From Candidatus Eiseniibacteriota bacterium (GTDB taxonomy: Bacteria; Joyebacterota; Joyebacteria; Joyebacterales; Joyebacteraceae), in contig DAOWER010000078.1 in NCBI GenBank assembly GCA_030638405.1, positions 1 to 5,256 on the forward strand: 5,256 nt of DNA, in the 5' to 3' direction. Positions 1 through 5,256 of this stretch are shown piece after piece; position 1 is the first letter of the stretch, and every line of letters starts with the position of its first letter. The notes beneath the pieces were generated by a model. That model was given only the letters and a program-made list of their open reading frames with translations. It ran no database searches and was not told the DNA's origin. The translations under genes and the position numbers were made by a program.

Positions 1-1168
1 AATCGGCGCTCGAAAGGAGCTCGGGCGTCAGATCCTCGCTCCTCATCTCCATGCCCCCCACGGAGAGCTCCGGAACGTGAGGGTCAGAGTAGCACAGGTC
101 GGCCCCCTTGTCCCTCAGGAGCTTGATCACGTCGAGCGCCGGGGCCTCCCGGACGTCGTCGATGTCCTCCTTGTAGGCCACCCCGAGGATGAGGATCTTC
201 GAGCCCTTGACCGGCTTGCCGCCGTCGTTCAGGCAGTCGGAGATCTTGGAGGCTACGTGGTACGGCATGCTGCCGTTGATCACGCCCGCCAGCTCGATGA
301 ACCTGGTCTCGAAGCCGCTCTCCTTCGCCTTCCACGAGAGGTAGAACGGATCGATCGGGATGCAGTGCCCGCCGAGGCCGGGCCCCGGATAGAACGGCAT
401 GAACCCGAACGGCTTGGTCGCGGCCGCGTCGATGACTTCCCAGGCATCAATGCCCATGCGGTCGCACATGAGCGCCATCTCATTCACGAGGCCGATGTTG
501 ACGCTGCGGAACGTGTTCTCGAGCAGCTTGACCATCTCGGCAACCCTCGTCGATGACACCGGGACGACCGGGCCGAGAGTCTGCTCGTACAAGAGAGTCG
601 CGCGCTCTGTGCACGCCGGCGTCACACCGCCGACGACCTTGGGGATGTTCCGCGTGTTCCACTTCTCGTTCCCGGGGTCGACGCGCTCGGGCGAGAACGC
701 GAGGTAGAAGTCCTCCCCGACCTTGAGTCCCGTCGTCTCCAGCCTCGAGAGAATCACCTCGTCGGTCGTACCCGGATACGTGGTGCTGTCGAGGATCACG
801 AGCATCTGCGGATGCAGGTGCTTGACGATCTCAGCCACCGCGGCTCTGACATAGGAGATGTCCGGGTCCCTGGTCTTGCGAAGCGGCGTGGGAACGCAGA
901 TGTCGACGGCGTCCACAGACTGGAGCACGGCGAAGTCCGTGGTCGCTTCGAACATCCCGGCGTCGCGTGCCTCCCTGATCCACTCAGACGGCACGTCCTG
1001 GATGTAGGACTTGCCCTCGCCCAGAAGCCGGACCTTCTCGACGTCGGTGTCGATCCCGACCACGTGGAAACCCGAGCGGGCGAATTCCATGGACAGCGGC
1101 AGCCCGACGTAGCCGAGTCCAATCACTGCCAAGCGCGCTTCCTTTGACTGAAGTTTCTCCTTGAGCAA
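1..1168 (-). CDS. wbpA: Nucleotide-sugar dehydrogenase, UDP-GlcNAc 6-dehydrogenase (WbpA) type, 3' end cut by window edge
   Basis: Members of this family oxidise C6 of a UDP-N-acetylhexosamine in two NAD-dependent steps, giving a UDP-HexNAc uronic acid for O-antigen or capsule; the enzyme is cytoplasmic. I translated the frame by hand from the minus strand: 389 full codons, no stop, running off position 1. Visible motifs (TTG start = residue 1) are the Rossmann loop GLGYVG (17-22), VPTP (92-95), STTYPG (128-133), the central-domain stretch AEMVKLLENT with the expected catalytic Lys214 and Asn218, and the block GPGLGGHCIPIDPFYL with nucleophile Cys269. The C-terminal UDP-binding domain begins with ILILGVAYKEDIDDVRE and continues to SDPHVPE. 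The PFGFMPFYPGPG run before the Cys is typical of WbpA rather than of UDP-glucose dehydrogenase or the TviB/WbpO branch. The family is usually about 430-436 residues, so some 40-45 are missing beyond the edge. Exact substrate (UDP-GlcNAc or UDP-ManNAc) is inferred from subfamily only. Confidence 0.93.
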   Translation of the reverse strand, partial: MLKEKLQSKEARLAVIGLGYVGLPLSMEFARSGFHVVGIDTDVEKVRLLGEGKSYIQDVPSEWIREARDAGMFEATTDFAVLQSVDAVDICVPTPLRKTRDPDISYVRAAVAEIVKHLHPQMLVILDSTTYPGTTDEVILSRLETTGLKVGEDFYLAFSPERVDPGNEKWNTRNIPKVVGGVTPACTERATLLYEQTLGPVVPVSSTRVAEMVKLLENTFRSVNIGLVNEMALMCDRMGIDAWEVIDAAATKPFGFMPFYPGPGLGGHCIPIDPFYLSWKAKESGFETRFIELAGVINGSMPYHVASKISDCLNDGGKPVKGSKILILGVAYKEDIDDVREAPALDVIKLLRDKGADLCYSDPHVPELSVGGMEMRSEDLTPELLSSAD

Positions 1169-1173
1169 CACGT

Positions 1174-1179
1174 CCTCCT
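1174..1179 (-). promoter_or_regulatory. Ribosome binding site deciding a TTG start for wbpA
   Basis: AGGAGG is read on the minus strand. It lies 5 bases before a TTG (1166-1168) but only 2 bases before an in-frame GTG (1169-1171). The normal 5-base spacing favours TTG. The reading frame upstream has no ATG, GTG or TTG before the stop codon of the preceding gene, so no longer start exists. The difference is one residue. Confidence 0.65.
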
Positions 1180-1225
1180 TGATCCGCCGGCGGCGGGTGC
1201 GTGATTCGAGCCCTCGCGCGGCGCG

Positions 1226-2491
1226 CTAGGTCAGCGCCAGAGCGACGACCCCCGCTGTGGCAAGCGGAAGCAGAAGATTATCACTCGGTCCCAGCGGCAG
1301 CGACTCAACCAGGCTGGCCACCGCACCTACGAGAAGAGCCCAAGGCGCCGGGACAAAGAATATAGCAACAAGCACGCCAACAGCGAAGAGCGAAAGTGAC
1401 CCCAGGAGCGTCTTCCCGGGATTGTAGGGCAGCGTGGTGTTTCCGAAGGTCTTTCCTACGAGGCTTGCCGCGCTGTCGCCTATCGCCAGTACCAGCACGC
1501 CCACGGTGGCCGCGGCAGGTTCGAAGAACGCGACCACGGAGAAGATACCCACACCGAACAGGAACGGCCCCATCACTACGGTCCTGGGCTCCGAGGGACG
1601 CATGGCGCGCCAGGTCACCGCGGAGAAAACGGGCACGGCCACACCCAGGAGCCTCATCACCTCCGACATGAGGTAAGTCACGGTCACCGAGCCGACGAGC
1701 CAGAGGGTCGGCGTCTTCCACCACACGGCCAGGATCGGGACGACGACCGAGCACGAGTGAATCGCCTTGCGGAAGGCCTCGTGCAGTATGACGGCCTGGC
1801 GCAGCGTGACGCCCGCCTTGTACCCCTCAGGGAAGAACTCGAGGATCTCACGGAGATCTCTGGTGTAGACGACGAAGTCCGCCTTGCGCAGTATGCGCCA
1901 CTCCGGGTTCACACCGATGCTGCGCCACGCGGCCGCCACGATGTCAGTGTTGCTGGCGTCGTCCACGACGACCGTGGCGTCCGACCAGGTGAGGCCACGC
2001 TCCTGGAGCATCTGCCAGAGACCCTCCTTCTTACCACGCGCTGAATGGCGGTCTCCCAGGAGTCGTCCGGTGAGAATACCTTCGGACGCCTCCAGCATGA
2101 CCCCGTAGGCGCCGTCCGCACCGACGTGGTAAGCGATCCTCTCGACGACCTGCTGCGGGACCCCCGCGCTGACCAGGACGACGTAGTAGCCGGCGTCCCG
2201 GAGCTCCGCGCAGAGCTCCCGCGCGCCGTGCACCAGACGGAGCGAGTCCCCGACGTCCAGGATCTGTTTGATCGGCACGCCACGCTGGAAGGAGTACGCC
2301 CGCTCTACGACCCTGCTCAGGCCTGTCAGTCCGAGCTTGAGCAGGAACCCGAGCCACATGCTGCGGATCCAGATCCAGGCGCTGGTCGTGCTCGCGACTC
2401 TGGAGAGGAAGAGGCCCTGCAGGAAGACACCGTCCACGTCGAACGCAACGACACCCCGCCTGCGGGCTTCCGGCCGTTCAGTGGTTCCCAC
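1226..2491 (-). CDS. Fusion: HAD-superfamily (SerB-like) phosphatase domain + CTP-dependent lipid kinase-like membrane domain (dolichol kinase/DGK1/VTE5 family)
   Basis: The protein has 421 residues. Residues 13-220 form a HAD phosphatase: motif I FDVDG (17-21, nucleophile Asp18, acid Asp20), a helical cap-like insert (about 25-85), motif II LVSAG (Ser108), motif III Lys154/155, and motif IV DDASNTD (Asp178, Asp183). Residues 225-421 are hydrophobic with about six or seven membrane segments and match the SEC59/DGK1/phytol-kinase family: HEAFRKAIH (238-245, the usual E-RK-H pattern), SEVMRLLG, the motif IGDSAASLVGKTFG (337-350), NPGKTLLGS (357-365) and VESLPLGPSDNLLLP (395-409, the usual E...DN...P). 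Known relatives phosphorylate dolichol, diacylglycerol or phytol using CTP in the membrane. All key residues are present in both halves, so both are probably active. Start is GTG at 2489-2491 behind a strong ribosome site. The lipid and the phosphatase substrate cannot be read from sequence. Confidence 0.9.
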   Translation of the reverse strand: MGTTERPEARRRGVVAFDVDGVFLQGLFLSRVASTTSAWIWIRSMWLGFLLKLGLTGLSRVVERAYSFQRGVPIKQILDVGDSLRLVHGARELCAELRDAGYYVVLVSAGVPQQVVERIAYHVGADGAYGVMLEASEGILTGRLLGDRHSARGKKEGLWQMLQERGLTWSDATVVVDDASNTDIVAAAWRSIGVNPEWRILRKADFVVYTRDLREILEFFPEGYKAGVTLRQAVILHEAFRKAIHSCSVVVPILAVWWKTPTLWLVGSVTVTYLMSEVMRLLGVAVPVFSAVTWRAMRPSEPRTVVMGPFLFGVGIFSVVAFFEPAAATVGVLVLAIGDSAASLVGKTFGNTTLPYNPGKTLLGSLSLFAVGVLVAIFFVPAPWALLVGAVASLVESLPLGPSDNLLLPLATAGVVALALT

Positions 2492-2726
2492 GTCCCCTCC
2501 TGAGAAGGACCAAGAGCCCTCTCGTCGTCGTCCACACGGCGATTCCGCACATCAGAAGCGGCACGTATACGAAACGCTGCCCGAACCTCGGCACGATGAG
2601 GTCGAAGTACCGCGAGGCCCCGTAGAAGAGCATCGCCGCTAGCGCGAGATTCGCCCCGCCAACTACGACCCTGTAGAGCTTCTGTTCGTGCGGACGGGAG
2701 TCACGGTGACGCACTGCTCTCTCCAT
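2478..2726 (-). CDS. Small membrane protein with two predicted transmembrane helices, unknown function
   Basis: The product has 82 residues and I recognise no family. It has a basic, polar N-terminus (residues 1-17), a first hydrophobic segment at about 18-38 (containing GGANLALAAMLFYGA), a short loop with Arg and Gln (47-51), a second hydrophobic segment at about 52-75 (VYVPLLMCGIAVW onward) and a basic tail (RRGRGNH). The positive charges at both ends suggest that both termini lie in the cytoplasm with a short external loop. The gene overlaps the start of the HAD/lipid-kinase fusion by 14 bases and follows the peptidase by 48 bases, so it is probably co-transcribed with both. The ATG has only a weak upstream purine run (GGGAA), and a GTG at codon 5 is an alternative start. 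Support comes from the membrane pattern and the tight overlap, not from homology. Confidence 0.62.
   Translation of the reverse strand: MERAVRHRDSRPHEQKLYRVVVGGANLALAAMLFYGASRYFDLIVPRFGQRFVYVPLLMCGIAVWTTTRGLLVLLRRGRGNH
2496..2501 (-). promoter_or_regulatory. Ribosome binding site of the HAD/lipid-kinase fusion, inside the upstream gene
   Basis: AGGAGG on the minus strand is followed by GGAC and the GTG start, a spacing of 4 bases. The site lies within the last codons of the small membrane-protein gene (stop at 2478-2480), so ribosomes finishing that gene pass over it. This suggests translational coupling and supports the GTG start. Confidence 0.7.
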
Positions 2727-2774
2727 GTCGTTCCCGCGGACTCGGCGCGACGGCCGCCTCTCGACCAGGCGCGC

Positions 2775-4985
2775 CTAGCGCACGATGGCGAACTTCCCGA
2801 TCATCTGATCGGCGGGCTCGGTCCCGTTGCGGTCGTAGACCGTTATCTGGTAGACGTATACTCCGCTCGCCGGGTCGACGCCGGCCGCATCGATGCTCTC
2901 CCAACTGACGTTGTTCATGCCGGGCAAGAGGCCTTCATTCCCGGATGCCGGGCTGTAGTAAAGCACGGTCTCGGCGATCTCCTGCCCGAGCAGGTCGAAG
3001 ACCTTGATCTCGACGCTGCCCTCCGTCGCGCGCGACAGCCGGTAGGCGAGCCGAAGCTCGCTGAGGTCGCTCGCCGGATTCGGCCACGTGAAGTGGTCCG
3101 CGATGAAGAGCCGCGGGCCGTCGATGCGCAGCGGAATCCCCTCGACGACGTTATCTGTAAGGGTCAGCTCGTCGTCCCCGGTTGCGGCGAGACGTACGCT
3201 GAGCAGGTGGTCGCCGAGATCGGCGTCGACGAGGTCCAACTCGAACCTGTGCGTGAGTACCTCTCCCCCACCCATGGTGCCCGCGAACGAGGCGGTCGAC
3301 AGAAGGTCGCCTTCGTCCGGCGGCCCGTCCCAGACCTCGAGCGTCACGTCGGCGTTCCCGTCAGGGCCGAACGCGTGGAAGTCCACTCGGACCGGGGCCG
3401 GCTCTCCGATGACGAAGTGGTCCGTGCGGTAATCGGTCCCGCCTCCCGTCGTCGCGTAGAACGCGACGTCGGCAGCGAAGACCGCGAGGTTGAACTGACC
3501 ATCCGGGTCGGCCAGCCGCGCGACGGCGCCCGTGACCATGCGCGTCGTGGAAGCGAGTTGCGAGGCGTAGATCGTCGAGAACACGTCGTTGATCGTGTGG
3601 TAGTTCGTGTTCCTGTTGCGGGGATTCCAGTGCTCGATGGCAACGAGGGCGTCGTAGTCGTGCGCCCAGAACGGAGCGTGGTCGCTGTAGGCGAGCGCCC
3701 TGTCGATCCGGTGGGCCTCGAAGTCGGGAAACAGGTCCACGTAGAGCGACTCGGCGGTGTCGATGACCCAGTCCGCCAGCCAGACGGTGCCGGGGTTGGT
3801 GACGATGTGGCACGTGTCAGGATCGTCGGCCTCTCTCTTGTATGCGATCATGTCCACGTTGAGCACGCCGTAGATGGTATCGGGAGGAGCGACGAAGCCC
3901 GAGTCCGCCCGGTAGCCGGCCGCGGAATCGGCGTACGCGGTGCTGCCGTAGAGCCCCAGCTCCTCACCGCTGAAGAACACGAAACGGATGTCGAAGGGGA
4001 AGCTCAGATGGAAGCTCGTGTCCGACAGAGCCCTGGCGGCCTCGAGCACGGTGGCGACCCCCGTCGCGTTGTCGTCGGCGCCCGGGGCCGGGTTCTCGCA
4101 CCACCAGAACCACGGAGGCTCCGTGATGGGGTCGGGGAACGAGTTGGACGCGATGGCATCGTAGTGCGCGCACACGATGTAGTAGCCGGAGAGCCGCCCC
4201 GTCCCGGGCAGCACTCCGATGATGTTATCGGCGGGGTATTCGATGATGGGTCCGTCTACGCCCTCGTCGCAGGTGTAGTTGTGCAGGATGAACCGCTGAG
4301 TATCAACAAACGCGCGAGTCGGCAGGTAGTCGTTCAGGCGGTCCATTATGTAGGGTTTGGCTTCCGTCAGACACTCCTCTCGGAGCACGAACCGCGACCG
4401 AAGGGACTCGTCGGGGTACTCCGCCAGCGCCTGCACGTGCGCCATCAGCGAGTCGGGCGAGATGGACGAGATGACGTCCTCGACCACGCCCCTGAGCGCC
4501 AGCTCGTCCGTCCGTGACCGCGCGCGGACGTGGGCCGGCGGCGTGTTGTCGAACCACGAGTCGACGCTGATTGATTCCGGAAGAAGGTAAGCCGAGTACG
4601 ACAGCGCCAGCAGCTCGTGGGCGAGCTCCGATGCGCAGGAGACGAGCGCGGCGCCGTCGGCCTCCGACCAGAGCACGTCACCGAGGCGCGCCAGCTCATC
4701 GAAGGACGCTCTCGGGTAGCTGATGTAGAGCGGGTCCGGCGTGCGTGGCTCGGCCAGCTTTCTCGCAGCTCGACCCCGCTCGGCGAATTCGTCCTCGAGG
4801 CCGCCGTCACCCTCCACGATCATTTCCGTGAGCCCCACGTGCCTCACGACCGCCGCGAGTTCCTCGACGACCGCCAGAGAAGCGCCGTCGGCCAGCCGCA
4901 CGGCGTAGAGCGATCCGGCGCCCGCCGTCGCGGCCGTGACGACCACGAGACAGACTGCCGCAGCGGGAAGAAGATGTACCCTCAT
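2775..4985 (-). CDS. Secreted M28-family zinc metallopeptidase with C-terminal CARDB-like and FlgD-like/sorting-type domains
   Basis: The protein has 736 residues, counted from an ATG at 4983-4985 that has AGGAGG six bases upstream. Residues 1-23 are a signal peptide (MRVHLL, then a hydrophobic Ala/Val run ending near TAGAG). Residues about 24-165 match nothing I recognise. The M28 aminopeptidase-like domain spans about 167-490. Its co-catalytic zinc ligands are all visible: AHYDA (His274), GADDNATG (Asp305), SGEELGLYG (Glu341 base, Glu342 ligand), NVDM (Asp378) and NYHTINDV (His463), with the family motif SDHAPFW (434-440). Residues about 498-622 look like a CARDB/Ig-type beta domain. Residues 624-736 resemble a FlgD-like or type IX-style sorting domain (WPNPAS, KVFDLLGQEI, ASGVYVYQI, ending KFAIVR). 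It should be exported and cleave peptides, probably removing N-terminal residues. Substrate is unknown, and some M28 relatives are carboxypeptidases or glutaminyl cyclases. A longer frame upstream of the ATG adds 25 Arg-rich residues and would spoil the signal peptide. Confidence 0.93.
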   Translation of the reverse strand: MRVHLLPAAAVCLVVVTAATAGAGSLYAVRLADGASLAVVEELAAVVRHVGLTEMIVEGDGGLEDEFAERGRAARKLAEPRTPDPLYISYPRASFDELARLGDVLWSEADGAALVSCASELAHELLALSYSAYLLPESISVDSWFDNTPPAHVRARSRTDELALRGVVEDVISSISPDSLMAHVQALAEYPDESLRSRFVLREECLTEAKPYIMDRLNDYLPTRAFVDTQRFILHNYTCDEGVDGPIIEYPADNIIGVLPGTGRLSGYYIVCAHYDAIASNSFPDPITEPPWFWWCENPAPGADDNATGVATVLEAARALSDTSFHLSFPFDIRFVFFSGEELGLYGSTAYADSAAGYRADSGFVAPPDTIYGVLNVDMIAYKREADDPDTCHIVTNPGTVWLADWVIDTAESLYVDLFPDFEAHRIDRALAYSDHAPFWAHDYDALVAIEHWNPRNRNTNYHTINDVFSTIYASQLASTTRMVTGAVARLADPDGQFNLAVFAADVAFYATTGGGTDYRTDHFVIGEPAPVRVDFHAFGPDGNADVTLEVWDGPPDEGDLLSTASFAGTMGGGEVLTHRFELDLVDADLGDHLLSVRLAATGDDELTLTDNVVEGIPLRIDGPRLFIADHFTWPNPASDLSELRLAYRLSRATEGSVEIKVFDLLGQEIAETVLYYSPASGNEGLLPGMNNVSWESIDAAGVDPASGVYVYQITVYDRNGTEPADQMIGKFAIVR

Positions 4986-4991
4986 GGTGTG

Positions 4992-4997
4992 CCTCCT
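4992..4997 (-). promoter_or_regulatory. Ribosome binding site fixing the start of the M28 peptidase
   Basis: AGGAGG on the minus strand stands six bases before the ATG at 4983-4985. That ATG is followed at once by a good signal peptide, whereas the longer open frame, reaching back to about 5060, runs through the hairpin region and has no such site. Confidence 0.8.
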
Positions 4998-5003
4998 CGT
5001 TCG

Positions 5004-5024
5004 CGCGCCGACACCGTCGGCGCG
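5004..5024 (-). repeat. Inverted repeat just upstream of the peptidase ribosome binding site
   Basis: A perfect 9-base stem (CGCGCCGAC at 5004-5012 with GTCGGCGCG at 5016-5024) has a 3-base loop. It sits 6 bases upstream of the Shine-Dalgarno sequence in the transcript, so it would form a stable GC hairpin in the 5' leader. No T-run follows on the minus strand, so it is not a standard intrinsic terminator. It could protect the RNA end or modulate translation. Confidence 0.45.
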
Positions 5025-5034
5025 GCCGGCTTGT

Positions 5035-5071
5035 GGCACGGGCCGGCGGCCTCGCGCCACCGGCCCGTGCC
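5035..5071 (-). terminator. Strong hairpin directly downstream of tRNA-Arg, possible terminator or processing structure
   Basis: A perfect 12-base inverted repeat (GGCACGGGCCGG at 5035-5046 with CCGGCCCGTGCC at 5060-5071) encloses a 13-base loop that can pair further. It begins 4 bases after the tRNA CCA end in transcription order. The position suits a tRNA transcript terminator or 3' processing stop. No U-tract follows (next bases ACAAGCC), so calling it an intrinsic terminator is uncertain. Confidence 0.45.
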
Positions 5072-5075
5072 GTTC

Positions 5076-5152
5076 TGGTACGCCCGAGAGGATTCGAACC
5101 TCCGACCCCTGGAACCGGAATCCAGTGCTCTATCCAGCTGAGCTACGGGCGC
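5076..5152 (-). tRNA. tRNA-Arg(CCG), decodes CGG
   Basis: The 77-base cloverleaf folds completely by eye. The acceptor stem GCGCCCG pairs with CGGGCGT (one G-U at the end), and positions 8-9 are TA. The D arm is GCTC/GAGC with the GG pair followed by A20, an arginine identity base. The anticodon stem CTGGA/TCCAG holds the loop TTCCGGT, giving anticodon CCG. The variable loop has 5 bases, and the T arm GGAGG/CCTCT encloses TTCGAAT. The discriminator is A and the CCA end is encoded. The 5' part (GCGCCCGTAGCTCAGCTGGA) is as in typical bacterial tRNA-Arg. Its first 10 bases overlap the end of recN. I saw no second copy of its 3' end nearby that would suggest an integrated element. Confidence 0.96.
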
Positions 5153-5256
5153 ACACGTGTAGATTTTGTTCCTTCATTCTGCGCGCGCAACATCTCGTCG
5201 GCGAGGGCGATCCGGTGTGCGCTGCCCTCAGTGCCGCCGAGCATTCGCGCCACTTC
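5143..5256 (-). CDS. recN: DNA repair protein RecN, C-terminal 37 residues only
   Basis: RecN is an SMC-like ATPase acting in double-strand break repair. Only the last 37 codons lie in the window; the rest continues past position 5256. They begin EVARMLGGTEGSAHRIALAD, matching the conserved RecN tail (E-I/V-A-R-M/L-L-G-G, then a helix with the pattern A-x-E-M/L-L). After the usual ending near EMLRAQ the chain runs on for a polar, basic extension (NEGTKSTRVRP). The TAG stop (5143-5145) lies inside tRNA-Arg, where its three bases are tRNA positions 8-10. The identification rests on a short motif, but it is a characteristic one. The extension and overlap suggest that an earlier stop was lost. 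Confidence 0.78.
   Translation of the reverse strand, partial: EVARMLGGTEGSAHRIALADEMLRAQNEGTKSTRVRP

Noticed and set aside
77..556. A 159-codon plus-strand frame, and smaller frames on both strands within 1-1168
   Set aside because: All overlap the WbpA-type dehydrogenase, whose motifs occupy the minus-strand frame throughout. Their products show no domains.
2688..4517. A 609-codon open frame on the plus strand
   Set aside because: It lies antisense to the peptidase, which has a signal peptide, five zinc ligands and a ribosome site. The plus-strand product is rich in Arg, Val, Asp and Gly with no recognisable domain. This is typical of a frame opened opposite a GC-rich gene.
4986..5060. 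A 25-residue N-terminal extension of the peptidase
   Set aside because: It is Arg-rich, overlaps the hairpins, lacks a ribosome site and would place charged residues ahead of a well-formed signal peptide.
4617..5141. A 174-codon plus-strand frame running into the tRNA
   Set aside because: It is antisense to the peptidase signal-peptide region, both hairpins and the tRNA. Its C-terminal part (REDSNLRPLEPESSALSS) is the well-known spurious translation of a tRNA complement.
4985..5152. tRNA-Arg as an attachment site for an integrated element
   Set aside because: There is no integrase gene and no repeated copy of the tRNA 3' end in the window, and the downstream genes look like chromosomal housekeeping or envelope genes.
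5157..5200. A promoter for the tRNA within the recN tail (TTGCGC, 17 bases, AAAATC on the minus strand)
   Set aside because: The -10-like element matches poorly, and the AT-richness is modest and inside coding sequence. It is not strong enough to list.

Overview
The window is GC-rich bacterial chromosome with one consistent direction: every gene I can support lies on the minus strand, so it reads from right to left. The order of transcription is: 3' end of recN (DNA repair), tRNA-Arg(CCG), a secreted M28-family zinc peptidase, a small two-helix membrane protein, a fusion of a HAD phosphatase domain with a CTP-dependent lipid-kinase-like membrane domain, and a nucleotide-sugar dehydrogenase of the WbpA type, cut off by the left edge. 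The C-terminal module of the peptidase (a 'PNP' strand, a 'DLLGQEI' strand and a 'SGVYVYQI' strand, ending in a short basic tail) is the FlgD-like/sorting-type domain common on exported proteins of the FCB superphylum and related uncultivated phyla (e.g. Eisenbacteria, Latescibacteria, Fermentibacteria). With the high GC this suggests such an organism, but the assignment is inference from style, not from a marker gene.

Region by region: 1-1168 is the dehydrogenase, lacking roughly its last 40-45 residues. 1169-1225 is a short spacer with a strong Shine-Dalgarno sequence. 1226-2491 is the HAD/lipid-kinase fusion, whose GTG start lies inside the end of the small membrane-protein gene at 2478-2726 (14-base overlap). 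2727-2774 is a 48-base spacer. 2775-4985 is the peptidase with a signal peptide. 4986-5075 holds two strong inverted repeats and the peptidase ribosome binding site. 5076-5152 is the tRNA, and 5143-5256 is the recN tail, whose stop codon falls inside the tRNA.

Functionally, the left half looks like an envelope-building group. WbpA-type enzymes make UDP-HexNAc uronic acids for surface polysaccharide. The fusion has the conserved motifs of the dolichol kinase/DGK1/phytol kinase family, so it may phosphorylate a membrane alcohol (polyprenol or diacylglycerol), with a phosphatase domain on the same chain. A link through carrier-lipid supply is attractive but unproven. The peptidase and the recN-tRNA pair look like ordinary neighbours. 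No CRISPR array, insertion sequence, integrase or phage gene is visible. The most unusual items are the phosphatase-kinase fusion with its tiny overlapping membrane partner, and the recN stop codon embedded in the tRNA.
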